This document shows positions 34,627 through 43,860 of a stretch of 64,000 nucleotides of DNA, piece by piece. Both the position numbers and the translations under genes were made by a program. The stretch is taken from the NCBI RefSeq assembly GCF_017874455.1, contig NZ_JAGGLN010000005.1:1-64000 (forward strand), read 5' to 3'. The notes under the pieces were generated by a model, which worked only from the letters and a program-made list of their open reading frames with translations, did not search any database and was not told the DNA's origin. This DNA is from Methanobacterium aggregans (GTDB taxonomy: Archaea > Methanobacteriota > Methanobacteria > Methanobacteriales > Methanobacteriaceae). Position 1 is the stretch's first letter; each line of letters starts with the position of its first letter.

Positions 34627-36774
34627 ATGCATGAGGTCATAATCTGCGAGAAGCCAAAGGCATCTGAAAAGATATCTGCTGCACTTTCAAAAAATGCAGT
34701 AAAAAAAAGTTATAAAAAAGTTCCCTACTACGAATTTGAAGAAAACGGCAAAAAAACAACGGTACTGTCTGCTGTAGGCCACCTTTACTCCCTTTCACCC
34801 AAGGACAGAAAACAGAAAAAACTGTTTGATGTTGAGTGGGTGCCCCTCTACGAGAAGGATAAAAAGAAGAAATACGTTAAAAGCTACGTTGATGCCATAA
34901 AAAAGTTTTCAAAGGGTGCTGATAGATTTGTGCATGCATGCGATTACGATATAGAGGGAACACTCATTGGATACAATGCCCTTAAGTATGCCTGTGGTGA
35001 GAAAAGCTTGGAAAACGCAGTGAGGATGAAATTTTCAACCCTCACAGAGGAGGACCTAATTGAAGCCTATGAAAACCCAATGGAAATAGATTTCAAACAG
35101 GTTGACAGTGGTATTACACGTCACGTTCTGGACTTCTTCTTTGGTGTGAACATGTCCAAGTACCTCACAGACTCGGTTATGAAAGCTACAAAACGGTACA
35201 TACAACTTTCAGCAGGACGTGTTCAAACACCAACCCTTTCAATACTCGTTGACAGGGAAAAGGAGATCAATAAGTTTGTTCCTGTTCCTTACTGGCTTAT
35301 AAAGGCTGATCTGGATGTTCCTAACGTTGAGGAGATCATAACTGCGGATCATAAGAAGGGCAAGATCATGGAGAAGAAGGATGCAGATGCCATCCTCTCA
35401 GAATGTGAAGGTAAAGATGCACTTGTATCCAGTGTGGATCTTAAAAAGACCAACAAAACCCCTCCAGTCCCATTCGATCTGGGTTCCCTACAGTCTGAAG
35501 CATATGCAGTTTTTGGATTCAGCCCAAGAAAGACCCAGCAGATAGCTCAGAACCTTTACACTGAAGGATACACTTCATATCCACGTACATCATCCCAGAA
35601 ACTGCCAAAAAGTATAGGGTACGATAAGATACTCAAGAAGTTGAGTTACAACTCTGCATTTGGAAAACAGATCTCCAAACTCAAAAAACCCTACAAACCC
35701 AATGAAGGTAAGAAAAAGGATGAAGCACACCCTGCCATACACCCAACAGGCCTTCTTCCAAAGGAGATCAGCACGGATTACAGGAAGATCTATGAGCTTA
35801 TAACCTACAGATTCATAAGTGTCTTTGGGGAAAAAGCTGTTTTAGAGACCATGAAGGCCAAATTGGAAATAGGGAAAGAGGAATTTTCATTCAGCAAGAA
35901 AAGAATGGCTAAAATGGGATGGCTTGAGCACTACCCCTTCAAGAAAGTTGAAAATGATGAATTCCCTGATATCAGGAATGGGGAAACCCTCAAGGTCAAG
36001 GAAGTTCGGGCTGAAGATAAGGAAACCAAACCCCCAGCACGCTACAACCAAGCATCACTCATACGAGAACTTGAAAAGAGGGGTCTCGGAACCAAGTCAA
36101 CGCGTGCAAACATCATAGACATTCTTTACAATCGAAAATACGTTGAAGGCAAGAAGATAGTTGTCAACGAGCTGGGAGAACACCTCATAGATACTCTTAA
36201 AAAGTACTCCAACAAGATCACAAGCGAAGAGCTTACAAGAGAGTTCGAAGAAAAGATGGGAGGAATAATGGAAGGCAACACCAAAAAAGATGAAGTTATC
36301 AAAGAGGCAGAGGTGGAAGTTGCATCCATACTTGATGATATTGAGAGTAACAAGCTGAAAATTGGTGAAGAACTCTACGCCGCCTACAGGGAAAGCAGGG
36401 TTGTTGGAAAATGTAAGTGCGGTAAGAACCTCATATTGATAGATTCACCTAAGGGTGGCAGTTTCGTGGGATGTTCTGGTTATCCTGACTGTAAATCAAC
36501 CTACTCCCTTCCAAGGGGTGCCAGCGTATTGAAAACAACCTGTGAAACTTGTGGCCTTCCAATGATATCCTTTGGAAAACCAAGGCAGCGTGCATGCCTA
36601 GACCCAAAATGTGGTAAGGATGGGAAAGAACCTACAAACGAGGTTGTTGGCAAATGCCCAGAGTGTGGAAGTGACTTAATAAAGAGATCAGGGCGTTACG
36701 GTGAATTTATAGGTTGTTCTGGATTTCCAAAGTGCAGGTTCACCCAGTCCATAGAAAAAGAGGATCAACAATGA
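34627..36774 (+). CDS. topA: DNA topoisomerase I (type IA)
   Basis: A 715-residue type IA topoisomerase, relaxing negative supercoils. The Toprim domain occupies the N terminus (VIICEKPKAS; HACDYDIEG near residue 99). The catalytic Tyr is Y318 in YTSYPRTSS. LIRELEKRGLGTKSTRANI near 480 is the conserved domain I/IV motif. The C-terminal 130 residues carry zinc ribbons (CKCGKN, CSGYPDC, CETCG, CPECG, CSGFPKC). It is not reverse gyrase, since no helicase part is present, which fits a mesophile. Confidence 0.96.
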   Translation: MHEVIICEKPKASEKISAALSKNAVKKSYKKVPYYEFEENGKKTTVLSAVGHLYSLSPKDRKQKKLFDVEWVPLYEKDKKKKYVKSYVDAIKKFSKGADRFVHACDYDIEGTLIGYNALKYACGEKSLENAVRMKFSTLTEEDLIEAYENPMEIDFKQVDSGITRHVLDFFFGVNMSKYLTDSVMKATKRYIQLSAGRVQTPTLSILVDREKEINKFVPVPYWLIKADLDVPNVEEIITADHKKGKIMEKKDADAILSECEGKDALVSSVDLKKTNKTPPVPFDLGSLQSEAYAVFGFSPRKTQQIAQNLYTEGYTSYPRTSSQKLPKSIGYDKILKKLSYNSAFGKQISKLKKPYKPNEGKKKDEAHPAIHPTGLLPKEISTDYRKIYELITYRFISVFGEKAVLETMKAKLEIGKEEFSFSKKRMAKMGWLEHYPFKKVENDEFPDIRNGETLKVKEVRAEDKETKPPARYNQASLIRELEKRGLGTKSTRANIIDILYNRKYVEGKKIVVNELGEHLIDTLKKYSNKITSEELTREFEEKMGGIMEGNTKKDEVIKEAEVEVASILDDIESNKLKIGEELYAAYRESRVVGKCKCGKNLILIDSPKGGSFVGCSGYPDCKSTYSLPRGASVLKTTCETCGLPMISFGKPRQRACLDPKCGKDGKEPTNEVVGKCPECGSDLIKRSGRYGEFIGCSGFPKCRFTQSIEKEDQQ

Positions 36775-36803
36775 GGGAATTAAAGATATAATACTCCAAA
36801 CTC

Positions 36804-36811
36804 TTTTTTTT
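36804..36811 (+). terminator. Oligo-T terminator after topA
   Basis: A T8 run 30 bp after the topA stop codon, followed by more T-rich DNA. It fits an archaeal T-tract terminator. The rest of the gap to 37003 holds nothing visible. Confidence 0.45.
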
Positions 36812-37003
36812 ATAGTTTTATTCTATTTCCCTGTTTTTATTTTAATCCAAATTTTATTCTTCTATTTTAAGTTTAATTCATATTTTTTATTTAATATTCA
36901 TAAAAAGAGTAATTAAGCTCAAAAAATGTAATTAGAGATATTTAATCGGTCATTTAAGTTCATTTCATGTTTTTTAATTCATTTTATGCACGTTAAATTG
37001 ATT

Positions 37004-37231
37004 TTAGTCCTTGTTTTTATCCTCAGTTTCTTTACTTGTATCTTCAAATATGAAGATTTCTTCAATGCTTGCATTTAGAACCACTGCAATTTTATGGGCA
37101 AGGTTAAGGGATGGATTGTATTTTCCCTTTTCAAGAAAGACTATGGTTTCTCTACGGACTCCAACTTTATCTGCAAGCTCTGCCTGTGTGAAGTCGTACC
37201 TTGCCCTGTATTCCTTGATACGGGTTTTCAT
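37004..37231 (-). CDS. Xre-type helix-turn-helix regulator
   Basis: A 75-residue regulator made almost only of one HTH_3 domain: IKEYRARYDFTQAELADKVGVRRETIVFLEKGKYNPSLNLAHKIA, then an acidic tail. Small regulators of this kind (YozG/YgzD-like) are often encoded next to DUF2178 membrane proteins. The ATG at 37231 overlaps the upstream stop codon (ATGA), so translation is coupled; a longer frame to 37390 lies inside the neighbour and is rejected. Confidence 0.9.
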   Translation of the reverse strand: MKTRIKEYRARYDFTQAELADKVGVRRETIVFLEKGKYNPSLNLAHKIAVVLNASIEEIFIFEDTSKETEDKNKD

Positions 37232-37788
37232 TCCACATCCCCCTTCATCTGAAGGTAGGTGTTTGTGATGAGCATGGTTGAAACCATTACGAAGATGGTG
37301 ACCCCAAGTAGTTCTGCAGGATCGTGCCATCTTCCAGCCCATTCTTGGGTTACAAGGAGAAAACATACAAACACCAGGGTTATGTACCATGAGTAAGTTG
37401 CTGCAGTTGTTCCTATTTTTCTAACCCTTTCATCTGCTGATGATTTCTCCATGCCCATGTAGGTGAAGAATCCCGTCATTATGATGGTTATCCCCAGGAG
37501 AATTGCCACAGCAACAAGGTCGTTCATGGTCTTCAATATGATTAGGGCCAGAGAAGCTGCAATCAAGGTCACTGATCCAAGCCAGATACTTACCGTGTGC
37601 CATTTAAAACTTTTAAGCCATTTAAAACTGTTATTTTCACCATCTTTTGAGGATGCTTCTTTTGTCAGGGGTTGTAAGAAGAAGAGGAAGAAAACGAAGA
37701 ATATGTAATAGGTTGGATCCTCCAGAACGTATCCTAAAATTCCTAAACATCCTAATATTCCCCAGTAAGCATTTATCTCAATTTTCAT
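37228..37788 (-). CDS. DUF2178-like membrane protein
   Basis: A 186-residue protein with about five membrane segments. Between helices 3 and 4 it has the charged loop SSADERVRKIGTTAATYSWY, which is the typical DUF2178/DUF3796 signature (DER..KI...A). Such proteins pair with small Xre regulators, as here, where the two genes overlap by 4 bp. The pair resembles a regulator with a cognate membrane antagonist, but the signal is unknown. Confidence 0.82.
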   Translation of the reverse strand: MKIEINAYWGILGCLGILGYVLEDPTYYIFFVFFLFFLQPLTKEASSKDGENNSFKWLKSFKWHTVSIWLGSVTLIAASLALIILKTMNDLVAVAILLGITIIMTGFFTYMGMEKSSADERVRKIGTTAATYSWYITLVFVCFLLVTQEWAGRWHDPAELLGVTIFVMVSTMLITNTYLQMKGDVE

Positions 37789-38204
37789 GATCTTTTCCTC
37801 CTTAAATTTATTTTTTTATCTGGGTATTTCAACGAGTATTCCATTCTAACTGTTCCTTTTTAGGTATCCTTGCTAGGATACGTGACCCATCCATGTTACA
37901 TATTTCCAATAATTTGTTAGATTTATATAACACAATGTTAATTATATCTCACATAATTTTTATTTAAATGTTTCTATTGTGGAAATATTCTAAAAGAGCA
38001 ATTAAACTTAAACACTATGATCCATTTAAAAAACTACAATTTTTGTAAGTTTGAAATCCAAAAACAAATAATAAAAAAAGGACAATTAATGGTGTAGATA
38101 GTTAATGGTGTAATATTATGCTTTAATAAAAAATTTAATTGAACAATTGATTTAAATTAATACAATCTAATAAAAAATAGATAAACTGAACAGGGGATAA
38201 AAAG
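37789..38204. other. Gene-free gap between DUF2178 and DUF488 genes
   Basis: The divergent gap has an inverted repeat at 37864-37881 (next entry) and a short direct repeat GTTAATGGTGTA-like at 38092-38115. The remainder is AT-rich with no frame of note. Confidence 0.5.
37864..37881. promoter_or_regulatory. Inverted repeat upstream of the DUF2178/HTH operon
   Basis: GTATCCT and AGGATAC form perfect 7-bp arms around TGCT, 76 bp upstream of the DUF2178 start. Position and symmetry suit an operator for the Xre-type regulator encoded in the operon, or a short RNA hairpin. Confidence 0.45.
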
Positions 38205-38726
38205 ATAGACAGAGAACATAAGCATGAACATGGTGCTCTAACCTTTGGCACTCTTTACACACTTGGCCACAGCAATATGGAACCTTCAGAATTTATAGAC
38301 CTGCTGAAGTCCAATGGGATCCAGCTCTTGATTGATGTTAGAAGCGTTCCCTACAGTAAATACGCTTCTCAATTCAACAGGGAAACTATCTCCTCAAGGA
38401 TCCAGAATGAAACTATTGAATACCTTTATCTTGGAGACAAGGTAGGGGGTAAACCATCTGATGAAAGTTTTTACAAGGATAAAATGGTGTGTTACCATTT
38501 GATTGAGGAAGATAATGGTTTTAAAGAGGGACTAAAAATTATTTTATCCAGAGCTTCATGTAAAAAAACAGTTTTAATGTGCAGTGAAGAGAATCCCTAC
38601 AGATGCCACAGACACAACCTCATATCACAAAACCTGTTAAAAAAAGGTTTTAAAGTTGTTCATTTAAGGCGTAACGGTCAAAAAGAAATAGCAATAAAAA
38701 AGGATGTGCAGTTAAAACTTTTTTGA
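38205..38726 (+). CDS. DUF488 family protein (start codon unusual)
   Basis: The protein is a DUF488 member with DVRSVPYSKYASQFN, YLGDKVGGKP and the Cys motif MCSEENPYRCHRHNLI near the end. The conserved family start (Y-T-L/I-G-H-S-N) is encoded at 38256-38276, upstream of the first in-frame ATG at 38277. The frame is open back to a stop at 38187 but has no ATG, GTG or TTG there. AGGGG at 38192-38196 precedes an ATA at 38205, which could be a rare start; otherwise the N terminus is lost or a base is wrong. From ATG 38277 the product is 149 residues. DUF488 function is unknown. Confidence 0.75.
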   Translation: MDREHKHEHGALTFGTLYTLGHSNMEPSEFIDLLKSNGIQLLIDVRSVPYSKYASQFNRETISSRIQNETIEYLYLGDKVGGKPSDESFYKDKMVCYHLIEEDNGFKEGLKIILSRASCKKTVLMCSEENPYRCHRHNLISQNLLKKGFKVVHLRRNGQKEIAIKKDVQLKLF

Positions 38727-38969
38727 TATTTCAGGGGATTTTTATTGGATTTCACGAACTTCATAATTTTGCCTATTGAAGCATATGTTTTTATAAGATT
38801 TTTTTTATATAATATCTGTTTAGAAAGAAATTAAACTGGATTGTGCCATGATGGGACTACTTACAACTGCATCTTTCACAGCACAGTCATCATAAAACAT
38901 CCATGATGTATTGGGTCCTGAACGGGTCATGGAATTATCAATAGAATAAAAACAATACTGGAGGATATA

Positions 38970-41423
38970 ATGAATGCAAGAAAAGTTTTTTCCAAATATA
39001 AGCCTTTAATAATCATTATTCTGCTGTTTTTGCTGGTCTTTTCTCTCAGAGCAGAGGCAGCTAATATTCCAGGCGTTCCAAGTTCAATGAAAGCCTACTA
39101 CGAGGATGCAAATGGACTTCCATATTTCAGTGAGATGGATTCCTACTACAACTATCGTATGACTCAGGACTTCCTTACAAACGGGCACCTTGGTGATACG
39201 AAGGTAAACGGTACAAATTGGGACTTGCATTCCTATTATCCTTCTGGAAGGTCTGCAGATTACCCACCACTCATAGTTTACGTAACTGCCTTCACCTACA
39301 AGATAGCCAATGCCTTTGCTGATGTTCCCCTGGCTGAGGTATGCTTCTGGATGGGAGCATTCATAGCATCCCTATGTGTCATACCGTCTTACCTGCTCGT
39401 AAGAAGAATTACAAATGATTATGGTGGAATCGTTGCAGCTGTACTCGCGGGACTGGCACCATCCTACTTCGCACACACATTTGCAGGGTTCTTTGACACG
39501 GACATGTTCAATATATTACTCCCACTTCTGGTGGTGTGGTTCTTCATTGAAAGTTTGCGTGCCAATACCATGAAAAACAGAACCATATTCGCGGTCTTAT
39601 CAGCAGCATCCATGCTAGTTTTCTCAATGGCATGGGAGGGATGGTGGTACATATTTTACATCATCATAGGAGCAGTTGTTGTCTACCTACTGGTATCCCA
39701 GTACCTTCTCAACATGAAGACCATCAAACCAGTGAGTGAATATCCAAGTAAAATTGAATGGTTCAAGGATCAGCATGAAATATTCTCCCTTGTGGTGTTC
39801 CTGGTTGTAGGGCTTGCTGTGATGTTGATGGCCCTTGGATCATCAGGATTAACCTCTGCACTCCTGGAACCATTAGGTGCCAGCCAATTACAGTCAGCAG
39901 TGCAGAACACAGCCTATCCAAATGTTTTCGTTTCAGTATCTGAGCTCCAGGTGCCTGGGATAAGCAGTGTTGTAGCTGGTGTTGGTGGAGTACTTCCTTT
40001 CGTGTTTGGAATATTAGGGGTTTTACTAATGTTCTGGCAGCTGAAGCCGAAAACAAAAAAAGAAGAACCTAAAAAGCGGGATAAAAACTCCCGTAGAAAG
40101 AAGAATAAATCCAAACGGAGAAAAGAAGAAAAACCAGTTGAAGCTGAAGATAAGAACAAGATCAAGGCTGCAATGGAAAAAGAAAGGAGAAATTATCTTT
40201 TCTACGGAATATTGTTCTCTATATGGCTTTTAATACTGGCTTATGCCATGACTAAAGGTGTAAGGTTCATAGAGCCATTCACATTACCGATAGCTCTCAG
40301 TGCAGGTATATTTGTGGGATTACTCTTTGGGTACCTGAAGGACCATATTAAAACCAGTGGATACCAGTATGTTGCAATTGCAATTTTAATGGTTCTGGCA
40401 ATTTACTCGCCGATAGCAAGTGCTTATGCAGTTTCAACGTCTGTAGTACCTGGTACAGATGATTCAATGGTTTCATCCCTTGCATGGATAAACCAGAACA
40501 CTGCAAACAACACCATCGTAACATCCTGGTGGGACTACGGACACCTGTTCACTGCAGTTGCAGACAGGCCTGTGACATTCGACGGTGGATCGCAGAACAG
40601 TTTAAGGGCTTACTGGGTTGGAAAAGCAATGTTAACGAGTAATGAGACGTTATCTGCAGGAATTCTCAAGATGCTTGCAACCAGTGGTGATCAGGGCCCA
40701 TTAACACTTGAAAATTACACCAAAGACACTGGTAAAAGTGTAGAAATACTGAACAACATCCTTGGTGTTGACAAAACCCAGGCTCAAACCATACTCACAA
40801 CGAAATATGGTTTAACAGCCCAGCAGGCTCAGAATGTTCTTAAGTACACCCATCCAGATAAGGCGGTTCCACAAGTATTTATAACCAGTTCGGACATGGT
40901 TGGAAAGGCTTTGTGGTGGTCCTACTTTGGAAGCTGGAACTTCACCTCACAGAATGGAACCTCATCAGGTTACTCAGTTGCCCAGGCAAATGCAACTAAA
41001 GTTGGAAACAACACCCTGATCCTGGGTTCCAATGCAGTTGTGGGTCTTGTGAGTGGAAGTAACATGTCTGTAGGGCTTTTGAATGTGAATGAGGTTCAAA
41101 ATGAGGTTAATCAGACAGGTTCATCACAGGTGCTCAGCAGCATAGCCACGGAACTACAGACTGGCAACGGCAGCCTTGTTGAAAAACCGCATAAGCTTCT
41201 TGTGATAAACAATGGGAATGTAACCCAGAATCAGACAGTCTCCAATGATAGTAATTTCTCAGTATACGTGTTTGCACAGAACAACACCTACGTGACTGTT
41301 GCAATGAACAGGGAACTTGAAGATTCAATGTTCACGAGGATGTTCTTCCTGAATGGATACGGTTTAACCCATTTCACACAAAAGTATGCACAGGCAGGAG
41401 TTATTGTTTGGAGTGTAACCTAA
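38970..41423 (+). CDS. aglB: Dolichyl-phosphooligosaccharide-protein glycotransferase (AglB/STT3)
   Basis: An 817-residue oligosaccharyltransferase for N-glycosylation at the outer membrane face. The N-terminal half has about 13 membrane helices; the first external loop carries the metal-binding MDSYYNYR near residue 58, and DTDMF near 175 is the second acidic motif. WWDYGH near residue 516 starts the C-terminal soluble domain. A very basic loop of about 50 residues near 357-406 (KKRDKNSRRKKNKSKRRK) faces the cytoplasm. GGAGG lies six bases before the ATG. No other glycosylation genes are adjacent, although a polyprenol-kinase-like gene lies at 24.3 kb. Confidence 0.94.
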   Translation: MNARKVFSKYKPLIIIILLFLLVFSLRAEAANIPGVPSSMKAYYEDANGLPYFSEMDSYYNYRMTQDFLTNGHLGDTKVNGTNWDLHSYYPSGRSADYPPLIVYVTAFTYKIANAFADVPLAEVCFWMGAFIASLCVIPSYLLVRRITNDYGGIVAAVLAGLAPSYFAHTFAGFFDTDMFNILLPLLVVWFFIESLRANTMKNRTIFAVLSAASMLVFSMAWEGWWYIFYIIIGAVVVYLLVSQYLLNMKTIKPVSEYPSKIEWFKDQHEIFSLVVFLVVGLAVMLMALGSSGLTSALLEPLGASQLQSAVQNTAYPNVFVSVSELQVPGISSVVAGVGGVLPFVFGILGVLLMFWQLKPKTKKEEPKKRDKNSRRKKNKSKRRKEEKPVEAEDKNKIKAAMEKERRNYLFYGILFSIWLLILAYAMTKGVRFIEPFTLPIALSAGIFVGLLFGYLKDHIKTSGYQYVAIAILMVLAIYSPIASAYAVSTSVVPGTDDSMVSSLAWINQNTANNTIVTSWWDYGHLFTAVADRPVTFDGGSQNSLRAYWVGKAMLTSNETLSAGILKMLATSGDQGPLTLENYTKDTGKSVEILNNILGVDKTQAQTILTTKYGLTAQQAQNVLKYTHPDKAVPQVFITSSDMVGKALWWSYFGSWNFTSQNGTSSGYSVAQANATKVGNNTLILGSNAVVGLVSGSNMSVGLLNVNEVQNEVNQTGSSQVLSSIATELQTGNGSLVEKPHKLLVINNGNVTQNQTVSNDSNFSVYVFAQNNTYVTVAMNRELEDSMFTRMFFLNGYGLTHFTQKYAQAGVIVWSVT

Positions 41424-41433
41424 TTTCCACCCA

Positions 41434-41449
41434 TTTTTTTTATTTTTTT
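41434..41449 (+). terminator. Oligo-T terminator after aglB
   Basis: T8 at 41434-41441 and T7 at 41443-41449 lie 11 bp after the stop codon, a strong archaeal-type T-tract terminator. Confidence 0.55.
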
Positions 41450-41685
41450 GGGATTTGACTTTTTTAAGATTAATCCGGGATTATCAGGAAAGTATCACTA
41501 AAAAACTTATCAAAAAATATATGCAATTAAAAACTTTTTTAAGTGTAGAAGAAGTAACTACTTCTATTGCTGATCATGAAAGTGAATTGAATGTAAATTT
41601 TTAATCATTAAAAAATCATCAAATTATATTTTTGTTGATCAATTTATTGAGCATACAAATTTTAAACTAATTTTATGTGAGTTTT

Positions 41686-42780
41686 ATGGCTATTGAAGAC
41701 AGAATCAGAGAAATCGAAGAGGAGATCAAGAAAACCCCCTACAACAAGGCCACTTCCCACCACGTAGGGAAACTTAAGGCCAAATTATCCAAATTAAAGG
41801 AAGATTCTCTTGCAAGGAGCAGTTCCGGAAGTAAAGGAAGGGGTTTCAATATAAAAAAAAGCGGGGACTCCACAGTGGTGCTTTTAGGATTCCCATCAGT
41901 TGGAAAATCCACAATACTGAACCAGCTCACCAATGCAGAGTCAAAAACAGGAGCATACGAGTTCACAACCCTGGACATAGTTCCGGGAATAATGGAGTAC
42001 AGGGGAGCTAAAATACAGATCCTGGATATACCTGGAATAATAACCGGCGCTTCCAAGGGAAAAGGAAGGGGAAGAGAAATACTTTCTGCTGCAAGAAATG
42101 CAGACCTCATACTCATGGTTCTTGATGTATTCAACCCCCAGCATATGAACGTTATAATCGACGAGCTTAGGAACATTGGAATAAGGCCCAACGAATCTGT
42201 CCCGGATGTTACAGTTAAACCAAAGAAGATGGGTGGACTAAAAGTTGCTTCAACAGTTGAACTCACTAAGATCGATGAGAGAACCATAAGATCCATACTG
42301 ACTGAGTATGGAATACACAGTGCAGATGTTCTTATACGCGGTGACGTTACAATGGACCAGTTCGTTGATTCAATGGATTCAAGTTGCTGCTACATACCCA
42401 TGCTCCTCATTATAAACAAGATAGACCTTGCAGACCCAGATTACATTGCAGAAATAAAATCCAAACTTCCAGATGCCCTTTTCATAGCTGCAGATCAGGG
42501 TTTGAACACAGAAGAGCTTAAAGATGACATATTTGATGCGCTGAAACTCATAAGGGTTTATTTAAAGCCCCAGGGAAGAAAGACAGACATGAAAGATCCT
42601 CTTATAATAAGGAAGGGCTCAACTGTTGGTGATGTTGCAGGCAGACTCCACAGGGAGTTTGTGCGCAACTTCAGACACGCCAAGATATGGGGAAATTCAG
42701 TCAAGTTTCCAGGCCAAAAGGTGGGCCTTGACCATGTTTTAGATGATGAAGACATTTTAAGGATAATCCTTAAAAAATGA
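41686..42780 (+). CDS. DRG-type GTP-binding protein (Obg family)
   Basis: A 364-residue translation-associated GTPase of the DRG group. An N-terminal helical hairpin (RIREIEEEIKKTPYNKAT) leads to the G domain: G1 GFPSVGKST near residue 68, G3 DIPG, G4 NKID near 245. The C-terminal TGS domain contains DPLIIRKGSTVGDVAGRLHREFVRNFRHAKIWG. Eukaryotic DRGs bind ribosomes. ATG 41686 follows GTGA, and the GTG three codons upstream (41677) is less likely. No neighbour on the same transcript. Confidence 0.93.
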   Translation: MAIEDRIREIEEEIKKTPYNKATSHHVGKLKAKLSKLKEDSLARSSSGSKGRGFNIKKSGDSTVVLLGFPSVGKSTILNQLTNAESKTGAYEFTTLDIVPGIMEYRGAKIQILDIPGIITGASKGKGRGREILSAARNADLILMVLDVFNPQHMNVIIDELRNIGIRPNESVPDVTVKPKKMGGLKVASTVELTKIDERTIRSILTEYGIHSADVLIRGDVTMDQFVDSMDSSCCYIPMLLIINKIDLADPDYIAEIKSKLPDALFIAADQGLNTEELKDDIFDALKLIRVYLKPQGRKTDMKDPLIIRKGSTVGDVAGRLHREFVRNFRHAKIWGNSVKFPGQKVGLDHVLDDEDILRIILKK

Positions 42781-42846
42781 GCCAATTTTATCATTTAATT
42801 CATAATTTTTTTCATATTTTAGTGAAACAGCATTGAAAACTTGAAG

Positions 42847-42863
42847 TTTCCAGACTCTGGAAA
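42847..42863. promoter_or_regulatory. 17-bp perfect palindrome at the thi4 promoter
   Basis: TTTCCAGA and TCTGGAAA form perfect 8-bp arms around one C. It lies directly upstream of TTTTTATAGG (42869-42878), the likely TATA box of thi4, where a repressor or activator would contact the BRE region. Archaeal thiamine genes are known to be controlled by the ThiR repressor; whether this is a ThiR site is inference. Confidence 0.6.
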
Positions 42864-42907
42864 AGAATTTTTATAGGATGAAATACTATATTTGAACTGG
42901 TGAAAAA

Positions 42908-43684
42908 ATGAAACTGGACGATATAACAGTGTCAAAGGCGATAATTGAAGGATTTATGAATGATTTCCTGGATTACACTGATATGGATGTTGCAATAGGT
43001 GGTGGAGGTCCATCTGGACTTACAGCAGGATACTACCTTGCAAAAGCAGGTTACAAAGTGGCCCTATTCGAGAGAAAGCTCAGTATGGGTGGAGGAATGT
43101 GGGGTGGCGGTATGATGTTCAACAAGATCGTTGTCCAGGGCGAAAGCAAACACATCCTCGATGAATTTGGAATAAAAACAGAGGAATACCAGGATAACTA
43201 CCATGTTGCAGATTCTATTGAGTGTGTTTCAACCATATGCTCAAAGGCCTGCCAGGCAGGACTCAAGGTCTTCAACCTCATGTCCATAGAGGATGTCATG
43301 ATCCGTGAAGAAGGAGTTGAAGGTGTTGTGCTCAACTGGAGCGCAGTTGAAATGGGAGGACTCCACGTTGACCCGTTAACTGTAAGGGCAAAGGCAGTTG
43401 TTGATGCAACAGGACACCCCTGTGAGATCGTTAAGATCATTGAAAAGAAGATGGGGGCTGAACTCCAGACAGAAACAGGTAAGATCATGGGTGAAAAATC
43501 CATGTGGGCGGATGTTGCAGAAAGCAGGATAATGGACAACGTTGGCGAAGTTTACCCTGGAATGTACGTTACAGGAATGGCAGCAAACGCTGTACACGGT
43601 TCTCCACGTATGGGTCCAATATTTGGTGGAATGCTTCTCTCTGGTGAGAAGGTTGCTCAGATGCTTGCAGAGAAACTGGGATAG
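42908..43684 (+). CDS. thi4: Thiazole synthase Thi4, sulfide-dependent type
   Basis: A 258-residue archaeal Thi4 that makes the ADP-thiazole precursor of thiamine from NAD and glycine. FAD/NAD-type fold: GGGGPSGLTAGYYLAKAG near residue 31, then FERKLSMGGGMWGGG, and a C-terminal SPRMGPIFGGMLLSG. The suicidal Cys of yeast Thi4 (in CMDP) is replaced by His153 (HVDP), so the enzyme is expected to use free sulfide and turn over repeatedly, as in M. jannaschii. GGTGA lies six bases before the ATG. A palindrome at the promoter suggests regulation. Confidence 0.94.
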   Translation: MKLDDITVSKAIIEGFMNDFLDYTDMDVAIGGGGPSGLTAGYYLAKAGYKVALFERKLSMGGGMWGGGMMFNKIVVQGESKHILDEFGIKTEEYQDNYHVADSIECVSTICSKACQAGLKVFNLMSIEDVMIREEGVEGVVLNWSAVEMGGLHVDPLTVRAKAVVDATGHPCEIVKIIEKKMGAELQTETGKIMGEKSMWADVAESRIMDNVGEVYPGMYVTGMAANAVHGSPRMGPIFGGMLLSGEKVAQMLAEKLG

Positions 43685-43860
43685 ATCTTATCCCCCACAT
43701 TTCATATCAACAGCTTTAAGATTCAATTAACATCCAATGTTTTTCAAGTAAATGGGATAATGAATTTAAATTCTAATATAAATCCTAAGATGAAGTTTTT
43801 AACTATAAACAATTATAAGAAAACAATCATAACCTAATAAAACTAAAACTGGAATTTAAA

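Noticed and set aside
37004..37390. Long version of the HTH regulator starting at 37390
   Set aside because: The extra 53 codons lie inside the DUF2178 gene in another frame; the ATGA overlap at 37228-37231 gives a normal-length HTH protein.
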